A stretch of 64,000 bases of DNA from Leptidea sinapis (Eukaryota > Arthropoda > Insecta > Lepidoptera > Pieridae). Below, in pieces: positions 35,414-48,909 of the stretch (its first letter is position 1; each line of letters starts with the position of its first letter). Location of the stretch: contig NC_066285.1 in NCBI RefSeq assembly GCF_905404315.1, positions 186,001-250,000 on the forward strand, in the 5' to 3' direction. The notes beneath the pieces are model-generated. The model was not told the DNA's origin, searched no databases, and worked only from the letters and a program-made list of their open reading frames with translations. A program made the position numbers and the translations under genes.

Positions 35414-38400
35414 GGCCATCTTGGATTTGAAAAATGATCACAAAATCGTTCTCAGCACCCTCGAGAACCTCGGATACGATACCCATAATGTAGTTATCAT
35501 ACTTTTGAGCGGCGGCCATCTTGGATTTCAAAAATGACCACAAAATCGTTATGTGCACCCTCGAGAACCTCGGATACGATACCCTTAATGTAGTAATCAT
35601 ACTTTTGAGCGGCGGCCATCTTGGATTTCAAAAATGATCACAAAATTGTTTTCTCCACCCTCGAGAACCTCGGCCACGATATCTATATTGCTGAAAACAT
35701 AATTGTTTGCGGAAGCTCTCTTGGATTGAAAAGATGATCACAGAATTGTTCTCTGCAACCTCGAGAACGTCGGACACGATATCCATATTGCTAAAATCAT
35801 AATTTTGTGCGGCGGCCATCTTGGATTTGAAAAATGATCACCATATCGTTCTCTGCACCCTCGAGAACCTTGGGTACGATATCCATATTGCTGAAATCAT
35901 AATTTTGTGCGGCGGCCATCTTTGATTTGAAAAATGATCACAAAATCGTTCTCAGCACCCTCGAGAAGCTCTGATACGATACCCATAATGTAGTTATCAT
36001 AATTTTGAGCGGTGGCTATCTTGGATTTGAAAAATAATCACCAAATCGTTCTCTGCACCCTCGAGAATCTCGGACACGATATCCATATTGCTGAAATCAT
36101 AATATTGTGCGGCGGCCATCTTTGATTTGAAAAATGATCACAAATTCGTTCTCAGCATCCTCGAGAACCTCTGATAAGATATCCATAATGTAGTTATCAT
36201 ACTTTTAAGCGGCGGCCATCTTCGATTTGAACAATGATCACCAAATCGTTCTCTGCACCCTGGAGAATCTCGGACACGATATCCATATTGCTGAAATCAT
36301 AATTTTATGCGGCGGCCATCTTTGATTTGAAAAATGATCACAAATTCGTTCTCAGCATCCTCGAGAACCTCTGATAAGATATCCATAATGTAGTTATCAT
36401 ACTTTTGAGCGGCGGCCATCTTCGATTTGAACAATGATCACAAAATCGTTCTCAGCACCCTCGAGAACATCTGATACGATACCCATAATGTAGTTATCAT
36501 AATTTTGAGCGGTGGCCATCTTGGATTTGAAAAATGATCACCAAATCGTTCTGTGCACTCTCGAAAACCTCGGATACGATACCCATATTTTTGTGATCAT
36601 AAATTTGCACGGCGACCATCTCGGATTTTAAAATGATCCCAAAATTATTTTCTGCACCCTCGAGAACCTCAGACACGATATCCATATTGTATTGCTGAAA
36701 TCATAATTTTGTGCGGCGGCCATCTTTGATTTGAAAAATGATCACAAAATGGTTCTCAGCACCCTCGAGAACCTCTGCTACGATACCCATAATGTAGTTA
36801 TCATACTTTTGAGCAGCGGCCATCTTGGATTTCAAAAATGATCATAAAATCGTTCTGTGCACTCTCGAGAACCTCGGATACGATACCCATATTTTTGTGA
36901 TCATAAATTTGCACGGCGACCATCTCGGATTTTAAAATGATCCCAAAATTATTTTCTGCACCCTCGAGAACCTCAGACACGATATCCATATTGCAGAAAA
37001 TATTATTGTTTGCGGCAGCCCTCTTGGATTTCAAAAATGATCACAGAATTGTTCTCTGCACCCTCGAGAACCTCGGAAACGTTATCCATATTTCTGAAAT
37101 CATAATTTTCTGCGGCGGCCATCTTGCATTTGAAAAATGATCACAAAATGGTTTTCAGCACACTCGAGGACCTCGGATACGACACTCATAATGTAGTAAT
37201 CATAATTTTTAGCGGCGGCCATCGTGCATTTCAAAAATGATCACAAAATCGTTCTGTGCACTATCGAGAACCTCGGATACGATACCCATATTTTCGTGAT
37301 CATAATCTTGCACGGCGGCCATCTCGGATTTAAAACTGATCCCAAAATTATTTTCTGCACCCTAGAGAACCTCAGACACGATATCCATATTGCAGAAAAC
37401 ATTATTGTTTGTGGCAGCCCTCTTGGATTTATAAAATGATCACAGAATTGTTCTCTGCACCCTTGAGAATCGCGGACACGATATCCATATTGCTGAAATC
37501 ATAATTTTGAACGGCGGCCATCTTGGATTTCAAAAATGATCACAAAATCGTACTGTGCACTCTCGAGAACCTCGGATACGATACCCATATTTTTGTGATC
37601 ATGATCTTGCACGGCAGCCCTCTCAGATTTAAAAATGATCCCAAAATTATTTTCTGCACCCTCGAGAACCTCAGACACGATATCCATTTTGCTGAAAACA
37701 TAACTGTTTGCGGCAGCCCTCTTAGATTTCAAAAATGATCACAGAATTGTTTTCTGCACCCTCGAGAACCTCGGACACGATATCCATATTGCTGAAATCA
37801 TAATTTTAGTGGCGGCCATCTTTGATTTGAAAAATGATCACAAAATCGTTCTCAGCACACTCGAGAACCTCGGATACGATACCCATAATGTAGTTATCAC
37901 ACTTTTGACTGGCGGCCATCTTGGATTTGAAAAATGATCACAAAATCGTTCTCTGCACTCTCGAGAACCTCGGATACGATACCCATATTTTTGTGATCAT
38001 AATCTTGCACGGCGGCCCCCTTGGATTTGAAAAATGATCACAAAATCGTTCTCAGCACACTCGAGAAACTCGGATACGATACCCATAATGTAGGTTTCAT
38101 ACTTTTGAGCCGCGGCCATCTTGAATTTGAAAAATGATCACAAAATCGTTCTCTGCACAATCGAGAACCTCTGATACGATACCCATAATGTTGTTATCAT
38201 AATTTTGAGCGGCGGCTATCTCGGACTTAAAAATGATCCCAAAATTGTTTTCTGCACCCTCGAGAACCTCGGACACGATATCCATGTAGCGGAAAACATA
38301 ATTGTTTGCGGCAGCCCTCTTGGATTTCAAAAATGATCTCAGAATTGTTCTCTGCACCCTCGAGAACCTCGGACACGATATCCATATTGCAAAAATCATA

Positions 38401-38612
38401 ATTTTGTGCGGCGGCCATATTGGATTTGAAAAATGATCACCAATTCGTTATCTGCAACCTCGAGAATCTTGGACACGATATCCATATTGCTGAAATCATA
38501 ATTTTGTGCGGCGGCCATCTCGGATTTGAAAAATGATCACAAAATCGTTTTCAGCACCCTCGAGCACCTCTGATACGATATCCATAATGAAGTTATCATA
38601 ATTGTGACCGGC
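35414..38612 (+). repeat. Block Y HOR copy 1 (3,199 bp)
   Basis: It is the first of four tandem copies. The copies share a long series of private variants: CGGCCACGATATCTA, GGAAGCTCTCTTGG, CATATCGTTC, AACAATGATCAC, GATAAGATATCC, TCGTGCATTTC, CACTATCGAG, CGTACTGTGC and GCGGCCCCCTTGG. This copy is 200 bp shorter than copy 2: near 38.32 kb the unit that ends in TTTCAAAAAT is followed directly by GATCTCAGAATTG, whereas copy 2 has two more units there. Confidence 0.93.
37536..37602. other. 12-bp inverted repeat in a gamma monomer
   Basis: ATGATCACAAAA at 37536-37547 is the exact reverse complement of TTTTGTGATCAT at 37591-37602, with a 43-base spacer containing CTCGAG. Each arm also contains the 6-base palindrome TGATCA. 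The same arrangement with the same spacer is at 8744-8755 and 8799-8810 and recurs in gamma monomers that keep GATCACAAAA. Alpha and beta units lack the second arm. It could form a hairpin or cruciform; no function is shown. Confidence 0.75.
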
Positions 38613-38734
38613 GGCCATCTTCGATTTGAAAAATTATCACAAAATCGTTCTCAGCACCCTCGAGAACCTCGGATACGATACCCATAATGTAGTTATCATA
38701 CTTTTGAGCGGCGGCCATCTTGGATTTCAAAAAT
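38535..38734 (+). repeat. Marker dimer J-K (GTGACCGGCGG / AAATTATCAC)
   Basis: Unit 38535-38634 has CTCGAGCACCTC, CATAATGAAGTTATC and GTGACCGGCGG; the next unit begins TATCAC rather than GATCAC. The pair is always together and recurs at about 21.4, 24.3, 31.3, 38.6, 42.0, 45.4, 48.9 and 49.3 kb. It ties blocks X, Y and the 2,879-bp duplication to a common source and is a convenient landmark for mapping the array. Confidence 0.88.
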
Positions 38735-41700
38735 GACCACAAAATCGTTATGTGCACCCTCGAGAACCTCGGATACGATACCCTTAATGTAGTAATCATA
38801 CTTTTGAGCGGCGGCCATCTTGGATTTCAAAAATGATCACAAAATTGTTTTCTCCACCCTCGAGAACCTCGGCCACGATATCTATATTGCTGAAAACATA
38901 ATTGTTTGCGGAAGCTCTCTTGGATTGAAAAGATGATCACAGAATTGTTCTCTGCAACCTCGAGAACGTCGGACACGATATCCATATTGCTAAAATCATA
39001 ATTTTGTGCGGCGGCCATCTTGGATTTGAAAAATGATCACCATATCGTTCTCTGCACCCTCGAGAACCTTGGGTACGATATCCATATTGCTGAAATCATA
39101 ATTTTGTGCGGCGGCCATCTTTGATTTGAAAAATGATCACAAAATCGTTCTCAGCACCCTCGAGAAGCTCTGATACGATACCCATAATGTAGTTATCATA
39201 ATTTTGAGCGGTGGCCATCTTGGATTTGAAAAATGATCACCAAATCGTTCTCTGCACCCTCGAGAATCTCGGACACGATATCCATATTGCTGAAATCATA
39301 ATTTTGTGCGGCGGCCATCTTAGATTTGAAAAATGATCACAAATTCGTTCTCAGCATCCTCGAGAACCTCTGATAAGATATCCATAATGTAGTTATCATA
39401 CTTTTGAGCGGCGGCCATCTTCGATTTGAACAATGATCACAATAACGTTCTCTGCACCCTGGAGAATCTCGGACACGATATCCATATTGCTGAAATCATA
39501 ATTTTATGCGGCGGCCATCTTAGATTTGAAAAATGATCACAAATTCGTTCTCAGCATCCTCGAGAACCTCTGATACGATATCCATAATGTAGTTATCATA
39601 CTTTTAAGCGGCGGCCATCTTCGATTTGAACAATGATCACAAAATCGTTCTCAGCACCCTCGAGAACATCTGATACGATACCCATAATGTAGTTATCATA
39701 ATTTTGAGCGGTGGCCATCTTGGATTTGAAAAATGATCACCAAATCGTTCTGTGCACTCTCGAGAACCTCGGATACGATACCCATATTTTTGTGATCATA
39801 AATTTGCACGGCGACCATCTCGGATTTTAAAATGATCCCAAAATTATTTTCTGCACCCTCGAGAACCTCAGACACGATATCCATATTGTATTGCTGAAAT
39901 CATAATTTTGTGCGGCGGCCATCTTTGATTTGAAAAATGATCACAAAATGGTTCTCAGCACCCTCGAGAACCTCTGCTACGATACCCATAATGTAGTTAT
40001 CATACTTTTGAGCAGCGGCCATCTTGGATTTCAAAAATGATTATAAAATCGTTCTGTGCACTCTCGAGAACCTCGGATACGATACCCATATTTTTGTGAT
40101 CATAAATTTGCACGGCGACCATCTCGGATTTTAAAATGATCCCAAAATTATTTTCTGCACCCTCGAGAACCTCAGACACGATATCCATATTGCAGAAAAT
40201 ATTATTGTTTGCGGCAGCCCTCTTGGATTTCAAAAATGATCACAGAATTGTTCTCTGCACCCTCGAGAACCTCGGAAACGTTATCCATATTTCTGAAATC
40301 ATAATTTTCTGCGGCGGCCATCTTGCATTTGAAAAATGATCACAAAATGGTTTTCAGCACACTCGAGGACCTCGGATACGACACTCATAATGTAGTAATC
40401 ATAATTTTTAGCGGCGGCCATCGTGCATTTCAAAAATGATCACAAAATCGTTCTGTGCACTATCGAGAACCTCGGATACGATACCCATATTTTCGTGATC
40501 ATAATCTTGCACGGCGGCCATCTCGGATTTAAAACTGATCCCAAAATTATTTTCTGCACCCTAGAGAACCTCAGACACGATATCCATATTGCAGAAAACA
40601 TAATTGTTTGTGGCAGCCCTCTTGGATTTATAAAATGATCACAGAATTGTTCTCTGCACCCTTGAGAATCGCGGACACGATATCCATATTGCTGAAATCA
40701 TAATTTTGAACGGCGGCCATCTTGGATTTCAAAAATGATCACAAAATCGTACTGTGCACTCTCGAGAACCTCGGATACGATACCCATATTTTTGTGATCA
40801 TGATCTTGCACGGCAGCCCTCTCAGATTTAAAAATGATCCCAAAATTATTTTCTGCACCCTCGAGAACCTCAGACACGATATCCATTTTGCTGAAAACAT
40901 AACTATTTGCGGCAGCCCTCTTAGATTTCAAAAATGATCACAGAATTGTTTTCTGCACCCTCGAGAACCTCGGACACGATATCCATATTGCTGAAATCAT
41001 AATTTTAGTGGCGGCCATCTTTGATTTGAAAAATGATCACAAAATCGTTCTCAGCACACTCGAGAACCTCGGATACGATACCCATAATGTAGTTATCACA
41101 CTTTTGACGGGCGGCCATCTTGGATTTGAAAAATGATCACAAAATCGTTCTCTGCACTCTCGAGAACCTCGGATACGATACCGATATTTTTGTGATCATA
41201 ATCTTGCACGGCGGCCCCCTTGGATTTGAAAAATGATCACAAAATCGTTCTCAGCACACTCGAGAAACTCGGATACGATACCCATAATGTAGGTTTCATA
41301 CTTTTGAGCCGCGGCCATCTTGAATTTGAAAAATGATCACAAAATCGTTCTCTGCACAATCGAGAACCTCTGATACGATACCCATAATATTGTTATCATA
41401 ATTTTGAGCGGCGGCTATCTCGGACTTAAAAATGATCCCAAAATTGTTTTCTGCACCCTCGAGAACCTCGGACACGATATCCATGTAGCGGAAAACATAA
41501 TTGTTTGCGGCAGCCCTCTTGGATTTCAAAAATGATCACAGAATTGTTCTCGGCACCTTCGAGAACCTCGGACACGATATCCATATTGCTAAAATCATAA
41601 TTTTGTGCGGCAGCCATCTTTTATTTGAAAAATGATCACAAAAGGGTTCTCAGCACCTTCGAGAACCTCTGCTACGATACCCATAATGAAGTTATCATAC

Positions 41701-42011
41701 TTTTGAGCGGCGGCCATCTTCGATTTGAAAAATGATCTCAGAATTGTTCTCTGCACCCTCGAGAACCTCGGACACGATATCCATATTGCAAAAATCATAA
41801 TTTTGTGCGGCGGCCATATTGGATTTGAAAAATGATCACCAGTTCGTTATCTGCAACCTCGAGAATCTTGGACACGATATCCATATTGCTGAAATCATAA
41901 TTTTGTGCGGCGGCCATCTCGGATTTGAAAAATGATCACAAAATCGTTTTCAGCACCCTCGAGCACCTCTGATACGATAACCATAATGAAGTTATCATAA
42001 TTGTGACCGGC
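38613..42011 (+). repeat. Block Y HOR copy 2 (3,399 bp)
   Basis: Same unit order as copy 1 plus two extra units at about 41.52-41.72 kb (GGCACCTTCGAG and CTTTTATTTG with AAAAGGGTTC). Differences from its neighbours are scattered point changes, such as GATTATAAAATCG near 40041 and CCGATATTTTTG near 41181, spread along the copy. Confidence 0.93.
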
Positions 42012-45000
42012 GGCCATCTTCGATTTGAAAAATTATCACAAAATCGTTCTCAGCACCCTCGAGAACCTCGGATACGATACCCATAATGTAGTTATCATAC
42101 TTTTGAGCGGCGGCCATCTTGGATTTCAAAAATGACCACAAAATCGTTATGTGCACCCTCGAGAACCTCGGATACGATACCCTTAATGTAGTAATCATAC
42201 TTTTGAGAGGCGGCCATCTTGGATTTCAAAAATGATCACAAAATTGTTTTCTCCACTCTCGAGAACCTCGGCCACGATATCTATATTGCTGAAAACATAA
42301 TTGTTTGCGGAAGCTCTCTTGGATTGAAAAGATGATCACAGAATTGTTCTCTGCAACCTCGAGAACGTCGGACACGATATCCATATTGCTAAAATCATAA
42401 TTTTGTGCGGCGGCCATCTTGGATTTGAAAAATGATCACCATATCGTTCTCTGCACCCTCGAGAACCTTGGGTACGATATCCATATTGCTGAAATCATAA
42501 TTTTGTGCGGCGGCCATCTTTGATTTGAAAAATGATCACAAAATCGTTCTCAGCACCCTCGAGAACCTCTGATACGATACCCATAATGTAGTTATCATAA
42601 TTTTGAGCGGTGGCCATCTTGGATTTGAAAAATGATCACCAAATCGTTCTCTGCACCCTCGAGAATCTCGGACACGATATCCATATTGCTGAAATCATAA
42701 TATTGTGCGGCGGCCATCTTAGATTTGAAAAATGATCACAAATTCGTTCTCAGCATCCTCGAGAACCTCTGATAAGATATCCATAATGTAGTTATCATAC
42801 TTTTGAGCGGCGGCCATCTTCGATTTGAACAATGATCACCAAATCGTTCTCTGCACCCTGGAGAATCTCGGACACGATATCCATATTGCTGAAATCATAA
42901 TATTGTGCGGCGGCCATCTTAGATTTGAAAAATGATCACAAATTCGTTCTCAGCATCCTCGAGAACCTCTGATAAGATATCCATAATGTAGTTATCATAC
43001 TTTTGAGCGGCGGCCATCTTCGATTTGAACAATGATCACAAAATCGTTCTCAGCACCCTCGAGAACCTCTGATACGATACCCATAATGTAGTTATCATAA
43101 TTTTGAGCGGTGGCCATCTTGGATTTGAAAAATGATCACCAAATCGTTCTGTGCACTCTCGAGAACCTCGGATACGATACCCATATTTTTGTGATCATAA
43201 ATTTGCACGGCGACCATCTCGGATTTTAAAATGATCCCAAAATTATTTTCTGCACCCTCGAGAACCTCAGACACGATATCCATATTGTATTGCTGAAATC
43301 ATAATTTTGTGCGGCGGCCATCTTTGATTTGAAAAATGATCACAAAATGGTTCTCAGCACCCTCGAGAACCTCTGCTACGATACCCATAATGTAGTTATC
43401 ATACTTTTGAGCAGCGGCCATCTTGGATTTCAAAAATGATCATAAAATCGTTCTGTGCACTCTCGAGAACCTCGGATACGATACCCATATTTTTGTGATC
43501 ATAAATTTGCACGGCGACCATCTCGGATTTTAAAATGATCCCAAAATTATTTTCTGCACCCTCGACAACCTCAGACACGATATCCATATTGCAGAAAATA
43601 TTATTGTTTGCGGCAGCCCTCTTGGATTTCAAAAATGATCACAGAATTGTTCTCTGCACCCTCGAGAACCTCGGAAACGTTATCCATATTTCTGAAATCA
43701 TAATTTTCTGCGGCGGCCATCTTGCATTTGAAAAATGATCACAAAATGGTTTTCAGCACACTCGAGGACCTCGGATACGACACTCATAATGTAGTAATCA
43801 TAATTTTTAGCGGCGGCCATCGTGCATTTCAAAAATGATCACAAAATCGTTCTGTGCACTATCGAGAACCTCGGATACGATACCCATAATTTCGTGATCA
43901 TAATCTTGCACGGCGGCCATCTCGGATTTAAAACTGATCCCAAAATTATTTTCTGCACCCTAGAGAACCTCAGACACGATATCCATATTGCAGAAAACAT
44001 TATTGTTTGTGGCAGCCCTCTTGGATTTATAAAATGATCACAGAATTGTTCTCTGCACCCTTGAGAATCGCGGACACGATATCCATATTGCTGAAATCAT
44101 GATTTTGAACGGCGGCCATCTTGGATTTCAAAAATGATCACAAAATCGTACTGTGCACTCTCGAGAACCTCGGATACGATACCCATATTTTTGTGATCAT
44201 GATCTTGCACGGCAGCCCTCTCAGATTTAAAAATGATCCCAAAATTATTTTCTGCACCCTCGAGAACCTCAGACACGATATCCATTTTGCTGAAAACATA
44301 ACTGTTTGCGGCAGCCCTCTTAGATTTCAAAAATGATCACAGAATTGTTTTCTGCACCCTCGAGAACCTCGGACACGATATCCATATTGCTGAAATCATA
44401 ATTTTAGTGGCGGCCATCTTTGATTTGAAAAATGATCACAAAATCGTTCTCAGCACACTCGAGAACCTCGAATACGATACCCATAATGTAGTTATCACAC
44501 TTTTGACTGGCGGCCATCTTGGATTTGAAAAATGATCACAAAATCGTTCTCTGCACTCTCGAGAACCTCGGATACGATACCCATATTTTTGTGATCATAA
44601 TCTTGCACGGCGGCCCCCTTGGATTTGAAAAATGATCACAAAATCGTTCTCAGCACACTCGAGAAACTCGGATACGATACCCATAATGTAGGTTTCATAC
44701 TTTTGAGCCGCGGCCATCTTGAATTTGAAAAATGATCACAAAATCGTTCTCTGCACAATCGAGAACCTCTGATACGATACCCATAATGTTGTTATCATAA
44801 TTTTGAGCGGCGGCTATCTCGGACTTAAAAATGATCCCAAAATTGTTTTCTGCACCCTCGAGAACCTCGGACACGATATCCATGTAGCGGAAAACATAAT
44901 TGTTTGCGGCAGCCCTCTTGGATTTCAAAAATGATCACAGAATTGTTCTCGGCACCTTCGAGAACCTCGGACACGATATCCATATTGCTAAAATCATAAT

Positions 45001-45410
45001 TTTGTGCGGCAGCCATCTTTTATTTGAAAAATGATCACAAAAGGGTTCTCAGCACCTTCGAGAACCTCTGCTACGATACCCATAATGAAGTTATCATACT
45101 TTTGAGCGGCGGCCATCTTCGATTTGAAAAATGATCTCAGAATTGTTCTCTGCACCCTCGAGAACCTCGGACACGATATCCATATTGCAAAAATCATAAT
45201 TTTGTGCGGCGGCCATATTGGATTTGAAAAATGATCACCAATTCGTTATCTGCAACCTCGAGAATCTTGGACACGATATCCATATTGCTGAAATCATAAT
45301 TTTGTGCGGCGGCCATCTCGGATTTGAAAAATGATCACAAAATCGTTTTCAGCACCCTCGAGCACCTCTGATACGATATCCATAATGAAGTTATCATAAT
45401 TGTGACCGGC
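42012..45410 (+). repeat. Block Y HOR copy 3 (3,399 bp)
   Basis: It matches copy 2 in length and unit order. Private changes include CACCCTCGACAACC near 43560, CCCATAATTTCGTG near 43880 and CATGATTTTGAACGG near 44100. The 34-unit length is near 3.4 kb rather than exactly because gamma units are often 99 bp and one unit carries the 5-base GTATT insertion. Confidence 0.93.
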
Positions 45411-48400
45411 GGCCATCTTCGATTTGAAAAATTATCACAAAATCGTTCTCAGCACCCTCGAGAACCTCGGATACGATACCCATAATGTAGTTATCATAAA
45501 TTTGAGCGGCGGCCATCTTGGATTACAAAAATGATCACAAAATTGTTCTCTGCACCCTCGAGAACCTCGGACACGATATCCATATTGCTAAAATCATACT
45601 TTTGAGCGGCGGCCATCTTGGATTTCAAAAATGACCACAAAATCTTTATGTGCACCCTCGAGAACCTCGGATACGATACCCATAATGTAGTAATCATACT
45701 TTTGAGCGGCGGCCATCTTGGATTTCAAAAATGATCACAAAATTGTTTTCTCCACCCTCGAGAACCTCGGCCACGATATCTACATTGCTGAAAACATAAT
45801 TGTTTGCGGAAGCTCTCTTGGATTGAAAAGATGATCACAGAATTGTTCTCTGCAACCTCGAGAACGTCGGACACGATATCCATATTGCTAAAATCATAAT
45901 TTTGTGCGGCGGCCATCTTGGATTTGAAAAATGATCACCATATCGTTCTCTGCACCCTCGAGAACCTTGGGTACGATATCCATATTGCTGAAATCATAAT
46001 TTTGTGCGGCGGCCATCTTTGATTTGAAAAATGATCACAAAATCGTTCTCAGCACCCTCGAGAACCTCTGATACGATACCCATAATGTAGTTATCATAAT
46101 TTTGAGCGGTGGCCATCTTGGATTTGAAAAATGATCACCAAATCGTTCTCTGCACCCTCGAGAATCTCGGACACGATATCCATATTGCTGAAATCATAAT
46201 TTTGTGCGGCGGCCATCTTTGATTTGAAAAATGATCACAAATTCGTTCTCAGCATCCTCGAGAACCTCTGATACGATATCCATAATGTAGTTATCATACT
46301 TTTAAGCGGCGGCCATCTTCGATTTGAACAATGATCACCAAATCGTTCTCTGCACCCTGGAGAATCTCGGACACGATATCCATATTGCTGAAATCATAAT
46401 TTTATGCGGCGGCCATCTTTGATTTGAAAAATGATCACAATTTCGTTCTCAGCATCCTCGAGAACCTCTGATACGATATCCATAATGTAATTATCATACT
46501 TTTAAGCGGCGGCCATCTTCGATTTGAACAATGATCACAAAATCGTTCTCAGCACCCTCGAGAACCTCTGATACGATACCCATAATGTAGTTATCATAAT
46601 TTTGAGCGGTGGCCATCTTGGATTTGAAAAATGATCACCAAATCGTTCTGTGCACTCTCGAGAACCTCGGATACGATACCCATATTTTTGTGATCATAAA
46701 TTTGCACGGCGACCATCTCGGATTTTAAAATGATCCCAAAATTATTTTCTGCACCCTCGAGAACCTCAGACACGATATCCATATTGTATTGCTGAAATCA
46801 TAATTTTGTGCGGCGGCCATCTTTGATTTGAAAAATGATCACAAAATGGTTCTCAGCACCCTCGAGAACCTCTGCTACGATACCCATAATGTAGTTATCA
46901 TACTTTTGAGCAGCGGCCATCTTGGATTTCAAAAATGATCATAAAATCGTTCTGTGCACTCTCGAGAACCTCGGATACGATACCCATATTTTTGTGATCA
47001 TAAATTTGCACGGCGACCATCTCGGATTTTAAAATGATCCCAAAATTATTTTCTGCACCCTCGAGAACCTCAGACACGATATCCATATTGCAGAAAATAT
47101 TATTGTTTGCGGCAGCCCTCTTGGATTTCAAAAATGATCACAGAATTGTTCTCTGCACCCTAGAGAACCTCGGAAACGTTATCCATATTTCTGAAATCAT
47201 AATTTTCTGCGGCGGCCATCTTGCATTTGAAAAATGATCACAAAATGGTTTTCAGCACACTCGAGGACCTCGGATACGACACTCATAATGTAGTTATCAT
47301 AATTTTTAGCGGCGGCCATCGTGCATTTCAAAAATGATCACAAAATCGTTCTGTGCACTATCGAGAACCTCGGATACGATACCCATATTTTCGTGATCAT
47401 AATCTTGCACGGCGGCCATCTCGGATTTAAAACTGATCCCAAAATTATTTTCTGCACCCTAGAGAACCTCAGACACGATATCCATATTGCAGAAAACATT
47501 ATTGTTTGTGGCAGCCCTCTTGGATTTATAAAATGATCACAGAATTGTTCTCTGCACCCTTGAGAATCGCGGACACGATATCCATATTGCTGAAATCATA
47601 ATTTTGAACGGCGGCCATCTTGGATTTCAAAAATGATCACAAAATCGTACTGTGCACTCTCGAGAACCTCGGATACGATACCCATATTTTTGTGATCATG
47701 ATCTTGCACGGCAGCCCTCTCAGATTTAAAAATGATCCCAAAATTATTTTCTGCACCCTCGAGAACCTCAGACACGATATCCATTTTGCTGAAAACATAA
47801 CTGTTTGCAGCAGCCCTCTTAGATTTCAAAAATGATCACAGAATTGTTTTCTGCACCCTCGAGAACCTCGGACACGATATCCATATTGCTGAAATCATAA
47901 TTTTAGTCGCGGCCATCTTTGATTTGAAAAATGATCACAAAATCGTTCTCAGCACACTCGAGAACCTCGGATACGATACCCATAATGTAGTTATCACAAT
48001 TTTGACTGGCGGCCATCTTGGATTTGAAAACTGATCACAAAATCGTTCTCTGCACTCTCGAGAACCTCGGATACGATACCCATATTTTTGTGATCATAAT
48101 CTTGCACGGCGGCCCCCTTGGATTTGAAAAATGATCACAAAATCGTTCTCAGCACACTCGAGAAACTCGGATACGATACCCATAATGTAGGTATCATACT
48201 TTTGAGCCGCGGCCATCTTGAATTTGAAAAATGATCACAAAATCGTTCTCTGCACAATCGAGAACCTCTGATACGATACCCATAATGTTGTTATCATAAT
48301 TTTGAGCGGCGGCTATCTCGGACTTAAAAATGATCCCAAAATTGTTTTCTGCACCCTCGAGAACCTCGGACACGATATCCATGTAGCGGAAAACATAATT

Positions 48401-48909
48401 GTTTGCGGCAGCCCTCTTGGATTTCAAAAATGATCACAGAATTGTTCTCGGCACCTTCGAGAACCTCGGACACGATATCCATATTGCTAAAATCATAATT
48501 TTGTGCGGCAGCCATCTTTTATTTGAAAAATGATCACAAAAGGGTTCTCAGCACCTTCGAGAACCTCTGCTACGATACCCATAATGAAGTTATCATACTT
48601 TTGAGCGGCGGCCATCTTCGATTTGAAAAATGATCTCAGAATTGTTCTCTGCACCCTCGAGAACCTCGGACACGATATCCATATTGCAAAAATCATAATT
48701 TTGTGCGGCGGCCATATTGGATTTGAAAAATGATCACCAATTCGTTATCTGCAACCTCGAGAATCTTGGACACGATATCCATATTGCTGAAATCATAATT
48801 TTGTGCGGCGGCCATCTCGGATTTGAAAAATGATCACAAAATAGTTTTCAGCACCCTCGAGCACCTCTGATACGATATCCATAATGAAGTTATCATAATT
48901 GTGACCGGC
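45411..48909 (+). repeat. Block Y HOR copy 4 (3,499 bp)
   Basis: It has one more unit than copy 3: at about 45.52-45.62 kb a GGATTACAAAAATG unit is inserted, resembling the units that follow the GTGACCGGCGG marker in blocks X and 21-24 kb. Elsewhere the order is the same. Private changes include CACCCTAGAGAACC near 47156 and TTTAGTCGCGGCC near 47906. Confidence 0.93.
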
